64,000 nucleotides of DNA, from contig DATAAZ010000078.1 in the NCBI GenBank assembly GCA_036259875.1, positions 66,089 to 130,088 of the forward strand. Reading direction: 5' to 3'. Position numbers and translations under genes: made by a program. Positions 6,465 through 14,776 of the stretch are shown piece after piece; the stretch's first letter is position 1; every line of letters begins with the position of its first letter. The notes below the pieces were generated by a model that worked only from the letters and a program-made list of their open reading frames with translations, had not been told where the DNA came from and did not search any database. The stretch comes from DATAAZ01 sp036259875 (GTDB taxonomy: Bacteria; Actinomycetota; Thermoleophilia; Gaiellales; Gaiellaceae).

Positions 6465-8336
6465 CTACGCGGTCGCCGGGAGAACGAGCTCGAGCGGCGG
6501 GTCGACGAGCTCCTCGCGGAGCGCCGCGACGACCGCCGGGTCGAACTGCGCCCCCGCGCGGCGTTCGATCTCGGCGAGCGCCTCGGCGCGCGTCACCTTC
6601 GTCCGGTAGACGCGGTCGGTCGTCATCGTGTCGAACGCGTCCGCCACGAACAGGACGCGCGAGGGAAGCGGGATCTCCTCGCGAGCGAGGCCCGCCGGAT
6701 ACCCCTGGCCGTCCCAGCGCTCGTGGTGGTGCTGAACCCAGGTCGCGATCGGCTCGAGTCCCAGCGCCTCGAGCATGCGCCGGCCGATCGTGGCGTGGCG
6801 CTCGACGACGCTTCGCTCCGCGGGCGTCAGCGGGCCGGGCTTGTGGAGGACGTCCTCGGGGACGAGGAGCTTGCCGATGTCGTGCAGGTTGCCGGCGACC
6901 CGGACGAGCTCGACCTCCTCGGCGTCCAGCCCGAGACGCTCCGCTATCCGGGCCGCGAGCTCCCCGACGTTGCGCGAATGGGCGCCGATGTAGACGTCGC
7001 GCTCGATGACCGCGTTCGCCGCGCTCGCGGCGGCGCGGAGGCCCGCCGCACGGCCGGCGAGGCCCGGCCCGGGTGACGCGGCCGTCGCGTCCGGCCGGTA
7101 CATGCGGACGCGCGCCTTCCCCGCACCCTTTGCCGAGTAAAGCGCCTTGTCGGCGACGCGGACGAGCTCGGCCCGGCCGACCCCGTCGGCGGGGTACGTC
7201 GCGACACCGATCGAGATCGAGACGCTACCGCCGTGGTCGTACTTCGCCTCGGCGATCCGCCGGGAGACAGCCTGCGCCACCTGGCGGCCTTCCGCCGTCG
7301 TGTGGCCCGGAAGCAGGATCGCGAACTCGTCGCCGCCGAGGCGGAACGACTCGCCGCCGCGCCGCAGCCGCGCCGCGACCTGCGCGAGGACGCGGTCGCC
7401 GGCGGGGTGGCCGTACGTGTCGTTGATCGCCTTGAAGTCGTCGAGGTCGATCAGGCACAGCGTCAGCGGCTCGCCCGTCTCGTCGGCACGGTCGAGGGAA
7501 CGCTGCAGGAGCTCCTCGAACTGGCGCTTGTTCCCAAGGCCCGTCTGGGCGTCCGTCAGCGCGAGGCGCATCGCGCGGATCGCCTTGTGGACGGACCGCT
7601 GGTAGAGCGCGATCGCGATCAGCGGCCCGACGAGCGCGCCGATCAGGAGCGGCGACTGCTCCCAGAGGACGGCAAGCATCAGGCTGACCGAAGCCATGAT
7701 CGCGATCGGGGCCCACGTCGTCCGCGTGCTTTCTCTGACGACGTCGACGAAGCGGTCTCCCGTCCACCGGGCGATCACTGCGCCGTTCAACGCGATGTTC
7801 ACGACGTTGAACGCGACCGCGGCGGCGAGCACCTCGAGCGTCAGCGCGGCGACGGGCGGACCGTGCGTCCCGAGCCCGGCTGCGAGGCCGGCGGCGAGGC
7901 CGCTCAGCGCGTAGTTCGCGCCGTTGTACGCGACCCGGATCGTCGGCTTGCGTTCCACGAGGTCGACGAGCGCCGTCGCGAACGCGAAGAGCGCGGCCGC
8001 CTCCCAGCCGTACGTCGCCGCGGCGCCGACGACGAAGACGGCCCCGAGCGTCACCTCGCCGGCCGGCTCGAGCGGGAGGGGGAACGCCTCCGCGACCGCC
8101 GAGGCGACGAGAAGCGCGAGGAGGCCGGCGGCGAGCTCGAGGTCGACCCCGCCGCGTGCGAGGCTGACCGCCGCGCTTACGGTTGCGAAGGCCCCGGCGA
8201 CAATGACCGGGACCGCGACATGGAGGACGCGCTTCGTCGCATGCGCGGCGGGCGCCGGAAGGTGCGTCGACGAGCCGGAGCCCGAATCGCTTGCCTGCCG
8301 GCCGCCACGAGGTCGTTTTGCCGCAGTCTCCTCCAT
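6465..8336 (-). CDS. Membrane protein with GGDEF and HD-GYP domains (cyclic-di-GMP turnover)
   Basis: A 623-residue signalling protein combining synthesis and hydrolysis modules for cyclic di-GMP. After a polar 35-residue N-terminus come about eight hydrophobic segments (36-250) resembling a MASE-type sensor. The GGDEF domain follows, with DLDDFKAIND and an intact GGDEF active site at 334-338; no RxxD inhibitory site is obvious at the usual position. The C-terminal HD-GYP domain has H453, HDIGK at 485-489 and HHHERWDGQGYP at 536-547, so both active sites look competent. It stands alone between convergent and divergent genes. The signal sensed by the membrane part is unknown. Confidence 0.93.
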   Translation of the reverse strand: MEETAAKRPRGGRQASDSGSGSSTHLPAPAAHATKRVLHVAVPVIVAGAFATVSAAVSLARGGVDLELAAGLLALLVASAVAEAFPLPLEPAGEVTLGAVFVVGAAATYGWEAAALFAFATALVDLVERKPTIRVAYNGANYALSGLAAGLAAGLGTHGPPVAALTLEVLAAAVAFNVVNIALNGAVIARWTGDRFVDVVRESTRTTWAPIAIMASVSLMLAVLWEQSPLLIGALVGPLIAIALYQRSVHKAIRAMRLALTDAQTGLGNKRQFEELLQRSLDRADETGEPLTLCLIDLDDFKAINDTYGHPAGDRVLAQVAARLRRGGESFRLGGDEFAILLPGHTTAEGRQVAQAVSRRIAEAKYDHGGSVSISIGVATYPADGVGRAELVRVADKALYSAKGAGKARVRMYRPDATAASPGPGLAGRAAGLRAAASAANAVIERDVYIGAHSRNVGELAARIAERLGLDAEEVELVRVAGNLHDIGKLLVPEDVLHKPGPLTPAERSVVERHATIGRRMLEALGLEPIATWVQHHHERWDGQGYPAGLAREEIPLPSRVLFVADAFDTMTTDRVYRTKVTRAEALAEIERRAGAQFDPAVVAALREELVDPPLELVLPATA

Positions 8337-8494
8337 CGTCTCGCGCGTGCCGAAGCCGCGGGTCCGGTATCGGCGCGGCCGAGTTGGCAGTGATCCCTAG
8401 GACGGGGGTGGGCGGCGCTCGTCCATCCGAGGGATCGCGCCCCGTCGCGTTTCGCCCGAAACAGTGGGCGTCAGTCCTCGACGAAGGAGGAACG

Positions 8495-8578
8495 ATGCTG
8501 CGGCTTCGAACGTGGGTCTTCCGGTATGGCCTTCTCGCTGCCTTGCTCTTGGCTGCGGGCGCCGGCCATAAGTGGTAG
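8495..8578 (+). CDS. 27-residue small membrane protein (small ORF)
   Basis: A small ORF with an almost ideal ribosome-binding site (GAAGGAGG, 4 nt before ATG). The product is 27 residues: a basic start (MLRLRTWVFR), a hydrophobic stretch (YGLLAALLLAAGAG) and the ending HKW. This looks like a single-pass membrane microprotein or a truncated signal-like peptide. A strong hairpin lies 27 bp after its stop, before the MFS gene. There is no run of one regulatory codon, which argues against a classical attenuator leader, although two Trp codons are present. The Shine-Dalgarno is among the strongest in the window, in a region where most first genes have none. Confidence 0.6.
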   Translation: MLRLRTWVFRYGLLAALLLAAGAGHKW

Positions 8579-8604
8579 GTCGATCTCACCACGAGCCATG
8601 AGTC

Positions 8605-8641
8605 GGCGGGCGGCTCGCCTCACGGAGGCAGGCCGCCCGCC
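8605..8641 (+). terminator. Long hairpin between the small ORF and the MFS gene
   Basis: GGCGGGCGGC (8605-8614) pairs with GCCGCCCGCC (8632-8641), and an inner stem GCCTC/GAGGC closes on an ACG loop, so only one mismatch interrupts about 16 bp. No U-run follows. It could terminate the small-ORF transcript or reduce read-through into the MFS gene 23 bp further on. Confidence 0.65.
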
Positions 8642-8664
8642 CTCACCTTCCAGCGGTCAGAGCG

Positions 8665-10434
8665 ATGTTCCTTCTCCCCAGCGTCGCCATCGGCGTTCTC
8701 TTCGCCGCGCTGCTCGGCGGGCGTCCGTCGCGCGTGCTCGCGGTCTCGTTCGCGCACGCCTGGGCGGTCGTCGCGGCGCTCGGCGTGCAGGTCGTCATCT
8801 TCTCGCCCGTGGGGGCCGGCGCGCTCCAGGCACCGCTTCACCTCACGAGCTACGGGCTCCTCTTCCTCTTCGCCGTCGCGAACATCCGGAACCTCGCGCT
8901 CTTCCCGATCTCGCTCGGGATGGCGCTCAACGCGATCGCGATCGTCGCGAACGGCGGCGACATGCCGGTCTCGCCGAGCGCGTGGGAAGCCGCCGGGCTC
9001 GGCGCGGTCGCCGAGAACAACGTGCGCGTGGGCGGCGAACACCTCGCCTTCCTCGGCGACGTCTTCGCATTGCCGGAGGCGTTTCCGCTCACGAACGTCT
9101 TCTCGGTCGGCGACATCCTGATCGGGATCGGGACGGTCGCGTTCATCGTCACGGTCGCGACGGGCGACGGCGCCGGGCGCGCGCTCGCAGCCGCGCGGTT
9201 CGCGCGGCCGTTTCGCGCCGCCTCGTTCCGTCGGCTCGCGCTCGGAAAGCTCGTCTCGCAGCTCGGCGACTGGCTCACCGTCGCCGCGCTCGTGGGATGG
9301 GTGTACGAAGAGACGCAGTCGATCGCGCACGTCGCCGCCGTCATGCTCGTCCGGCTCGTGCCTCCCATCCTCGGCGGCGGGCTCGCCGCCGCGGTCGTCG
9401 ACCGGTTTCCGAGGGAGCGGCTGCTCGTCTGGGTCGAGCTCGTGCGCGGGGCGATCGTCGCCGGCGCGCTGGCGGGCGTCCTGCTCGACCTGGCGCCGCT
9501 CGCCTTTCTCGCGCTCGCCGGGTCGGGCGCGCTCGCAGCCGTCTCGGCGGCGACGGTTCGCGCACTGATCCCCTCGGTGCTCGACGAGGAAGCGCGGGCG
9601 CCGGGAAACGCGGCGCTCGCGTTCGCGGAGGACGCAGCGATGGCGGTCGGCGCGCTTCTCGGAGGCGTCATCCTCACCGCTTCCGAGGCCGCGGTCGCGC
9701 TCACGCTCGACGTCGCGACCTTCGGGCTCGCCGCGTCGATCTACTGGAAGCTTCGCGCGCGCCCCGACCGCGCTCGCCCGGCCGACGAGCGGCGAGGCAG
9801 CGTCGCGGCGGGGATTCGCTACGTCGCCTCGCGGCGCCCGCTCGCCGTCGTCGTCGCCTGCTTCGGCGTCGCGACGATCGCGACCGGCCTTACGAACGCG
9901 ACGCTGCCGCGCTTCTTCGACGAGGGGCTCGCGCTCGGTCCCGGCGCATACGGGTTCGCGCTCGCCGCGCTCGCCGGCGGCCTCGCGATCGGCGGGCTCG
10001 TGGCGGGGTTCGCGCGGGTCGGCGCCGGCGGCGGCAGGTGGATCGGGGCGGCGTTCCTCTTCGCCTCCGGGCTCTTCGTGACGCTCGCCTACACCGAGCA
10101 CGCCGCGACCGCGCTCCTCCTCCTCGCCTGCATCGGCTTCCTCGACGGAACGACGGATGTCCTCTTCGACACGATCGTCCAGCGGGAGGCGCACCCGGCG
10201 TACTACGGGCGCGTCTTCGGGCTAGCATCGGCCTCCTTCACGACGACGATGCTCGTCGCGGTCGCAGCCGCCCCGCTCGCGAACCGGCTTGCGGCACCGC
10301 AGACGGTCGTCCTCGTCGCCGCCACCGCGCTCCTCCTCGCGTCGTTCGTCGCCCTCGTCGGGACGCGGGCGAAGCCGGCGCCGCGTCGCGCCGCCCCCGG
10401 GGTAGGATCGCCCTACCCGACGCAAGCGACCTAG
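8665..10434 (+). CDS. Fusion of a DUF5317 membrane domain with an MFS transporter
   Basis: A 589-residue polytopic membrane protein in two parts. Residues 1 to about 170 match DUF5317, a four-to-five-helix actinobacterial family recognised by NGGDMPV at 96-102. Residues about 185-575 are an MFS permease of the EntS/MFS_3 type: LGKLVSQLGDWLTVAALVGW begins the first helix, RFPRERLLVWVELVRG forms the cytoplasmic loop, and AFFAED-like AALAFAEDAAMAVGALLGG sits in the middle. Substrate is unknown; this MFS branch includes drug and siderophore exporters. The start gives a normal hydrophobic N-terminus. The fusion looks genuine because no frame change separates the parts. The lipoamide dehydrogenase gene begins 11 bp after its stop. 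Confidence 0.85.
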   Translation: MFLLPSVAIGVLFAALLGGRPSRVLAVSFAHAWAVVAALGVQVVIFSPVGAGALQAPLHLTSYGLLFLFAVANIRNLALFPISLGMALNAIAIVANGGDMPVSPSAWEAAGLGAVAENNVRVGGEHLAFLGDVFALPEAFPLTNVFSVGDILIGIGTVAFIVTVATGDGAGRALAAARFARPFRAASFRRLALGKLVSQLGDWLTVAALVGWVYEETQSIAHVAAVMLVRLVPPILGGGLAAAVVDRFPRERLLVWVELVRGAIVAGALAGVLLDLAPLAFLALAGSGALAAVSAATVRALIPSVLDEEARAPGNAALAFAEDAAMAVGALLGGVILTASEAAVALTLDVATFGLAASIYWKLRARPDRARPADERRGSVAAGIRYVASRRPLAVVVACFGVATIATGLTNATLPRFFDEGLALGPGAYGFALAALAGGLAIGGLVAGFARVGAGGGRWIGAAFLFASGLFVTLAYTEHAATALLLLACIGFLDGTTDVLFDTIVQREAHPAYYGRVFGLASASFTTTMLVAVAAAPLANRLAAPQTVVLVAATALLLASFVALVGTRAKPAPRRAAPGVGSPYPTQAT

Positions 10435-10445
10435 AGGGAGCCCAG

Positions 10446-11852
10446 ATGGAGTGTGACGTCGCCGTTCTCGGCGGCGGCCCGGGCGGCTACACGGCGGCGA
10501 TCCGCACCGCGCAGCTCGGCGCCAAGACCGTCTGCATCGAGAAGGAGCCGGAGCTCGGCGGGACGTGCCTGCGCGTCGGCTGCATCCCGACGAAGGCATG
10601 GGTGCAGACGGCGTTCGCGCTCAAAGAGGCGGAGGAGACGTTCGCGAAGCTCGGCGTCTCCGTCGGCGAGCCGAAGCTCGACTTCCCCAAGTCGAACGAG
10701 TGGAAAGCCGCGATCGTGAAGCAGCTCACGAGCGGGGTCGCATCGCTCTTCAAGGCGAACGGGGTCGAGTGGGTGAAGGGGACGGGCCGCTTCAAGGACG
10801 CGAACACGCTCGCGGTCGAGGGCGGCGAGGACGTCTCGTTCAAGAGTGCGATCATCGCGACGGGCTCGTACCCACTCCGCCCGCCCATCGAGGGGATCGA
10901 CTCCAAGCGCTGCGTCGACTCGACGGGGCTCCTCGCGCAGACAAGGGTCCCCACGCGGCTCGTGATTCTCGGCGGTGGGATCATCGGCTGCGAGTTCGCG
11001 TCCATCTTCGGGCGCTTCGGGAGCGAGGTGACCGTGATCGAGATGCTGCCGTCGCTCATCCCGATGGAGGACACGGACGCCCAGAAGGAGCTCCTCAAGC
11101 AGTTCAAGAGGCGCGGCGTCGTCGTGCACCTCGAGTCGACCTGTAAGAAGGTCGAGGAAACGGGCGACGGCCTCACCGTCCACTTCGGAGAGGGCGAGAC
11201 GGTCGACTGCGACCTCATGCTCGTGGCGACGGGGCGCGGCCCCTTCGTCGAGGGGATCGGGCTCGAGGAGCTCGGGGTCGAGTTCGACCCGAAAAAGGGA
11301 ATCGCCGCCGACGAGCACCGGCGGACGACCGTGCCGCACGTCTACGCGGTCGGCGATTGCGCGGGGTACTGGCAGCTCGCGCACACGGCCTTTCGCGAAG
11401 GCGAGGTCGCCGCGGAGAACGCGATGGGGCACGACGCGGTCGTCGACAACCGCGGCGTCCCGCGGCCGATCTACACGGACCCCGAGGTCGCGGGCGTCGG
11501 CCTCACCGAGCAGGAGGCCCGCGAGCAGCACGGCGACGACGTCGCGACGGGGATGTTCCCGTGGGCCGCGAACGGGCGTGCGCTCATGCAGAACGAGACG
11601 GTCGGCTGGGTGAAGTCGATCCATGAGACCCGCTACGGGGAGCTCCTCGGGATCGTCATGGTCGGCCCGCACGTCACCGACCTGATCGAGGCGGGCGTCG
11701 TCGCGCTCGACGCGGAGTCGACGGTCGAGACGGTCGCCGACGGGATGGCCGCCCACCCGACGCTCTCCGAGGCGGTGAAGGAAGCCGGCCTCGTCGCGCT
11801 CGGACGCGCGATCCACCTCCCGAACAAGAAGCGCGCGCCGGCCCAGGTGTAG
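10446..11852 (+). CDS. lpdA: Dihydrolipoyl dehydrogenase (E3)
   Basis: A 468-residue FAD disulfide oxidoreductase that reoxidises dihydrolipoamide of 2-oxo acid dehydrogenase complexes, and of the glycine cleavage system, with NAD+. Visible features are the FAD site (VLGGGPGGYTAA), the redox pair GGTCLRVGCIPTK, the NAD site (ILGGGIIGCEFASIF), the second FAD motif (VYAVGDCAG), and the C-terminal interface with AAHPTLSEAV, which carries the catalytic His-Glu. The start ATG follows GGGAG at good spacing. It probably supplies E3 to the pdh complex encoded at 2493-5801, from a separate transcription unit. Confidence 0.95.
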   Translation: MECDVAVLGGGPGGYTAAIRTAQLGAKTVCIEKEPELGGTCLRVGCIPTKAWVQTAFALKEAEETFAKLGVSVGEPKLDFPKSNEWKAAIVKQLTSGVASLFKANGVEWVKGTGRFKDANTLAVEGGEDVSFKSAIIATGSYPLRPPIEGIDSKRCVDSTGLLAQTRVPTRLVILGGGIIGCEFASIFGRFGSEVTVIEMLPSLIPMEDTDAQKELLKQFKRRGVVVHLESTCKKVEETGDGLTVHFGEGETVDCDLMLVATGRGPFVEGIGLEELGVEFDPKKGIAADEHRRTTVPHVYAVGDCAGYWQLAHTAFREGEVAAENAMGHDAVVDNRGVPRPIYTDPEVAGVGLTEQEAREQHGDDVATGMFPWAANGRALMQNETVGWVKSIHETRYGELLGIVMVGPHVTDLIEAGVVALDAESTVETVADGMAAHPTLSEAVKEAGLVALGRAIHLPNKKRAPAQV

Positions 11853-11854
11853 AC

Positions 11855-11870
11855 GGCGGGTTGACCCGCC
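11855..11870 (+). terminator. Short hairpin after lpdA
   Basis: GGCGGGT-TG-ACCCGCC begins 3 bp after the lpdA stop and can form a 6-7 bp GC stem. It overlaps the TTGACC of the promoter proposed for the downstream sigma factor, so its role is ambiguous. Confidence 0.4.
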
Positions 11871-11888
11871 CGCGGGGCCGAGTACGTT
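11861..11888 (+). promoter_or_regulatory. Sigma-70-type promoter of the fused sigma-factor gene
   Basis: TTGACC (11861-11866) and TACGTT (11883-11888) are separated by 16 bp in the 117-bp gap before the sigma-factor gene. Transcription would start near 11895, leaving a leader of about 75 nt with GGGAGAG just before the ATG. Confidence 0.5.
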
Positions 11889-11969
11889 TCGACGTGCCAG
11901 GACCGCGCAAGAAAAAGGTGTGACGACGCATCTAGGGGATCGCCCAGAGCGTTCTCCCGGGAGAGCTCG

Positions 11970-13400
11970 ATGACCCCTCTGCTCGCTTATCGGGTGCGGC
12001 ACGACGTGGACGGCTCGTTCGAGGCCGTCTACCGGACGCATCTCCGCGACGTCTACGGCTTCGCGCTCGGGATCCTCGGCAACCCCGACGACGCCGAAGA
12101 CGTCACCCAGACCACCTTCATGAACGCGTACCGGGCGCTGCGCCGCGGCGAGCGCGTCCAGAACCTGCGCGCCTGGCTCCTCGCGATTGCGCACAACGTG
12201 TGCCGGCAGCGCTTCCGCACGGCGGCGCGCCGCCCACAAGAGGTCGAGCTCGACGCGGAGGCGGCCGAGGCCTACGCGGCCGAAGATGCCCCGACCGCGG
12301 AGGAGATCCGCAACGCGATCGCGAAGCTCGGCTTCAACCAGCGGGCTGTCCTCGTCCTCCGCGAGATCGAAGGCCTCTCGTACGAGGAGATCGCGCAGAC
12401 GATGGGAGTCTCGCTCTCCGCCGTCGAGACCCTGCTCTTCCGCGCCCGGCAAGCGATGCGCGAGCAGCTGGAGGCGGCGGAGCACGATCTCGGCTGCGAC
12501 GCCGTCCAGCGGCTGATCTCGCTCCAGCTCGACGGAAAGCTCTCGCGGGCGGACCGCGGGCTTCTCCGCGCGCATCTGCGCGGATGCGCGGAGTGCTCGC
12601 GCTTCGCGCGTAGCCAGCGGGCGCGCAAGCGCGCCATGCCGGGCCTCGTCGCCGCGCCGCTCCCCGCAGGCCTCTCGGGGCTCTTCGGCGGCGGCGCGAG
12701 CCTCGTCACGGCGAAGGCGGCCGCGATCGCGGCGAGCGCGGCGCTCGTCGGCGCGAGCGCGCTGGTCGAAACCGGTGTGGTCGACCTCCCGGGCAAGGCG
12801 GAGCGGGAGGCAGCTCCGACGCCTGTCCTTAGCGCAGACATCGACGAGGCGTTCTCGTCGAGCGGAGCGCCCGTCACCCCGCGCGAGTTCGCGCTCTCGG
12901 TGCTCGATCGAGACGCCGCCGCGGCCGGCGCGGCACGTGAGCGGGGCGGGCGCGACCGCGGCGGGCGGACGGTCGCGGCCGCGGGCGAAGCGGGTGCGGG
13001 CGCTCCGACGGAGGCCGCGTCCGGCGGGTCGAGTGGGACCGCTGGCGGAAGTGGATCCGGAGGCGGCGGCGGCGGTGGCGGCTTGGCCGTCGTCGGCGGT
13101 GTGACGGGCGCGAATCCCTCCGCTTCGGTCGGGAACGCGGTCGGGACGGTGGGCGGAACGGTCGAGGGGGTCACGGGCGCCGTGGGCGGAGCGACGGGCG
13201 CGGTCGAGGGTGCGACCGGCGCCGCCGGCGGCGCAACCGGTGCGGTCGGGGGAGCAACCGAGACGGTCGGAGGGGTCGTCGGCGGAGCAGGGGACAAGCT
13301 TCCGCCCCCGCCCGCATCTCTACCGATTGAACCACCCTCACTCCCGCCCGTTCCGTCCGTGCCGACCCCGGTACCGGGCGGCGGGCCTTCTCTCCCATAG
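11970..13400 (+). CDS. ECF-type sigma factor fused to a zinc-finger domain, membrane segment and Gly/Pro-rich tail
   Basis: A 476-residue protein. Residues about 15-85 are sigma region 2 (DDAEDVTQTTFMNAYRAL) and 110-168 are region 4 (LSYEEIAQTMGVSLSAVETL). Residues 172-212 then form a zinc-binding anti-sigma-like module with C176 and H202-x3-C206-x2-C209. A hydrophobic segment at about 244-266 should cross the membrane. The last 150 residues are low-complexity, with repeated VGGATGAV-type units and a Pro-rich end. Sigma factor and its zinc-finger restraint are thus one membrane-tethered chain, as described for some ECF groups with long C-terminal extensions. Release would need proteolysis or a conformational change; that mechanism is inference. 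GGGAGAG precedes the ATG, and an intrinsic terminator follows directly. Confidence 0.88.
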   Translation: MTPLLAYRVRHDVDGSFEAVYRTHLRDVYGFALGILGNPDDAEDVTQTTFMNAYRALRRGERVQNLRAWLLAIAHNVCRQRFRTAARRPQEVELDAEAAEAYAAEDAPTAEEIRNAIAKLGFNQRAVLVLREIEGLSYEEIAQTMGVSLSAVETLLFRARQAMREQLEAAEHDLGCDAVQRLISLQLDGKLSRADRGLLRAHLRGCAECSRFARSQRARKRAMPGLVAAPLPAGLSGLFGGGASLVTAKAAAIAASAALVGASALVETGVVDLPGKAEREAAPTPVLSADIDEAFSSSGAPVTPREFALSVLDRDAAAAGAARERGGRDRGGRTVAAAGEAGAGAPTEAASGGSSGTAGGSGSGGGGGGGGLAVVGGVTGANPSASVGNAVGTVGGTVEGVTGAVGGATGAVEGATGAAGGATGAVGGATETVGGVVGGAGDKLPPPPASLPIEPPSLPPVPSVPTPVPGGGPSLP

Positions 13401-13439
13401 CTCCCCAGCTGAATGCGGCTCGGCTGGGGAGCTTTTTTT
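13399..13439 (+). terminator. Intrinsic terminator of the fused sigma-factor gene
   Basis: AGCTCCCCAGC (13399-13409) pairs perfectly with GCTGGGGAGCT (13423-13433), followed by seven T residues. This is the clearest rho-independent terminator in the window; the stem begins within the stop codon. Confidence 0.93.
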
Positions 13440-13459
13440 CGACGCGTCCCAGACCGGGA

Positions 13460-13465
13460 TAGACT
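13460..13465 (+). promoter_or_regulatory. -10 hexamer TAGACT before the small membrane protein gene
   Basis: TAGACT lies 9 nt before the ATG at 13475, just after the terminator. It is one of the leaderless-type promoters in this window. Confidence 0.45.
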
Positions 13466-13474
13466 CGCGCCGAC

Positions 13475-13705
13475 ATGCTGAACCGGCGCAAAGCAATGCT
13501 CGGGTGGCTCGTCTGGACGGCGGCGAAGCCGATTGCGAAGCGGGTCATGAAGCGGAAGGCACGGAACGCCGTCCCCGGTACGCGAGAGGGGTCGCGCGCG
13601 CCGAACACCGCCGCGATCGTGGCGGGCCTCGGCGCGCTCGGCGGCGCCCTGCTTTTCTGGCGCCGCCGCAGAGCCGAGAACGGCGAGCCGGCGCCCGAAG
13701 CCTGA
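13475..13705 (+). CDS. Small basic membrane protein of unknown function
   Basis: A 76-residue protein with a basic N-terminal half (LNRRKAMLGW, RVMKRKARNA) and one hydrophobic segment near the end (TAAIVAGLGALGGALLFW) followed by RRRR. That is the profile of a single-pass inner-membrane protein with a cytoplasmic positive tail. I do not recognise a family. A TAGACT -10 element sits 9 nt upstream, and the stop overlaps the presumed start of the acetyltransferase gene, so it probably leads a two-gene unit. Confidence 0.65.
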   Translation: MLNRRKAMLGWLVWTAAKPIAKRVMKRKARNAVPGTREGSRAPNTAAIVAGLGALGGALLFWRRRRAENGEPAPEA

Positions 13706-14637
13706 TCCGCCCGTTCGAGCCCCGCGACCTCGCCGCGGTTGTCGCGGTGTACCGCGAGGCGATGCCCGAGCAGCCGCCCCCCACGGCGGCGGGCCTCGGT
13801 CACTGGCTCGCGAGCCATCCGCCGCGCGCCCGCTTCCGCGCCTGGGTCGCGGAGGCGGACGACGGGGTCGCCGGGTTCGCGACCGCGGAGCTGCACTGGT
13901 CCTCGACCGTCGCCGGCGTCGGCTGGTGGTGGGCCGGCGTTCGCGAGTACGCGCGCGGGCGCGGCCTCGGCCACGCGCTGGTCGAGGCGGCCGAGGACCA
14001 TCTCGTCGGCGAAGGGATGCGGAAGCTCGAGACGATGGCGCTCGTCGAGTCGGCCGGCGAGCGCCTGCTTGAAGCACGCGGCTACGTCCGCTCCCGGACC
14101 GAGCTCGTCCTCTCGCTCGCGGTCGCCGAGGCGGATCTCTCCGCGCTCTCCGCGCTCGAGGCCGCGAAGCGGGCGGAGGGGTTCCGCGCCGTCCCGCTCG
14201 GCGAGGTCGCCGACCGCAAGCGCGAGCTTCACGTCCTCTATGCGGCCGCGAGCGAGGACGTTCCGGCCGACGACCCGGACGACGACATCAGGTTCGAGGA
14301 CTTCGAGACGCACGTCATGGGCGATCCCGAGCTCACCCTCGACGGCAGCGTCGTCGTGCTCCACGGCGAGCGCCCCGTCTCGCTCGCGTTCGTCCTCGTC
14401 GACCACGAGGCGGGCGCCGCGTTGAGCGAGATGACGGGGACGCTGCCCGAGTACCGCGGCCGCGGGCTCGCGCGGCTTGCGAAGCTCGCGGCGATCCGTT
14501 CGGCGCGCGAGGCGGGCGTCCGCCGGCTCGTCACCGACAACGACTCGGAGAACGCCGCCATGCTCGGCCTGAACCGGAGCCTCGGCTACCGAGTCACGCA
14601 CGAGCGCGCCCTCCTGGCCCGCGGAGTCCCCGGCTAG
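13702..14637 (+). CDS. Tandem GNAT acetyltransferase (mycothiol-synthase-like layout)
   Basis: A protein of about 311 residues containing two GNAT folds, the layout of mycothiol synthase and related enzymes. The first carries an acetyl-CoA loop in ARGRGLGHALVEAAEDHL. The second carries YRGRGLARLAKLAAIRSA with the ending TDNDSENAAMLGLNRSLGY, a classic GNAT C-terminus. Substrate is not predictable. The start is uncertain: the domain begins LIRPFEPRDLAAV, and the only codon fitting that point is CTG at 13702, overlapping the previous stop (CTGA). The next GTG, at 13747, would remove the first strand. Translation coupled from the small membrane protein would explain the weak start. Confidence 0.8.
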   Translation: MIRPFEPRDLAAVVAVYREAMPEQPPPTAAGLGHWLASHPPRARFRAWVAEADDGVAGFATAELHWSSTVAGVGWWWAGVREYARGRGLGHALVEAAEDHLVGEGMRKLETMALVESAGERLLEARGYVRSRTELVLSLAVAEADLSALSALEAAKRAEGFRAVPLGEVADRKRELHVLYAAASEDVPADDPDDDIRFEDFETHVMGDPELTLDGSVVVLHGERPVSLAFVLVDHEAGAALSEMTGTLPEYRGRGLARLAKLAAIRSAREAGVRRLVTDNDSENAAMLGLNRSLGYRVTHERALLARGVPG

Positions 14638-14731
14638 TCAGCGTCGTCCCGGCGAGCCGAGTCTTGCTCCGCGATGTCGCCGCAACTGCGTGGTTCGGGC
14701 ACAAGCGGCCGTGTCGATCCCGGCCGCGTCT

Positions 14732-14744
14732 GGGGTCAGACCCC
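14732..14744. repeat. GGGGTC-A-GACCCC palindrome between convergent genes
   Basis: A 6-bp palindrome with a 1-nt centre, flanked by GGCCGCG on one side and GGCCGCGG on the other. It lies in the 139-bp gap between convergent genes. Its form (GGGGTC-N-GACCCC) parallels the GGGAC-W-GTCCC element elsewhere in the window. It may also help bidirectional termination. Confidence 0.6.
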
Positions 14745-14776
14745 GGCCGCGGCCCCGGCAGACACGCCCGAAGCGG

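Noticed and set aside
8291..8494. N-terminal extension of the 27-residue ORF to 95 residues
   Set aside because: The upstream part overlaps the start of the GGDEF/HD-GYP gene, lacks protein-like sequence, and the strong Shine-Dalgarno fits the internal ATG.
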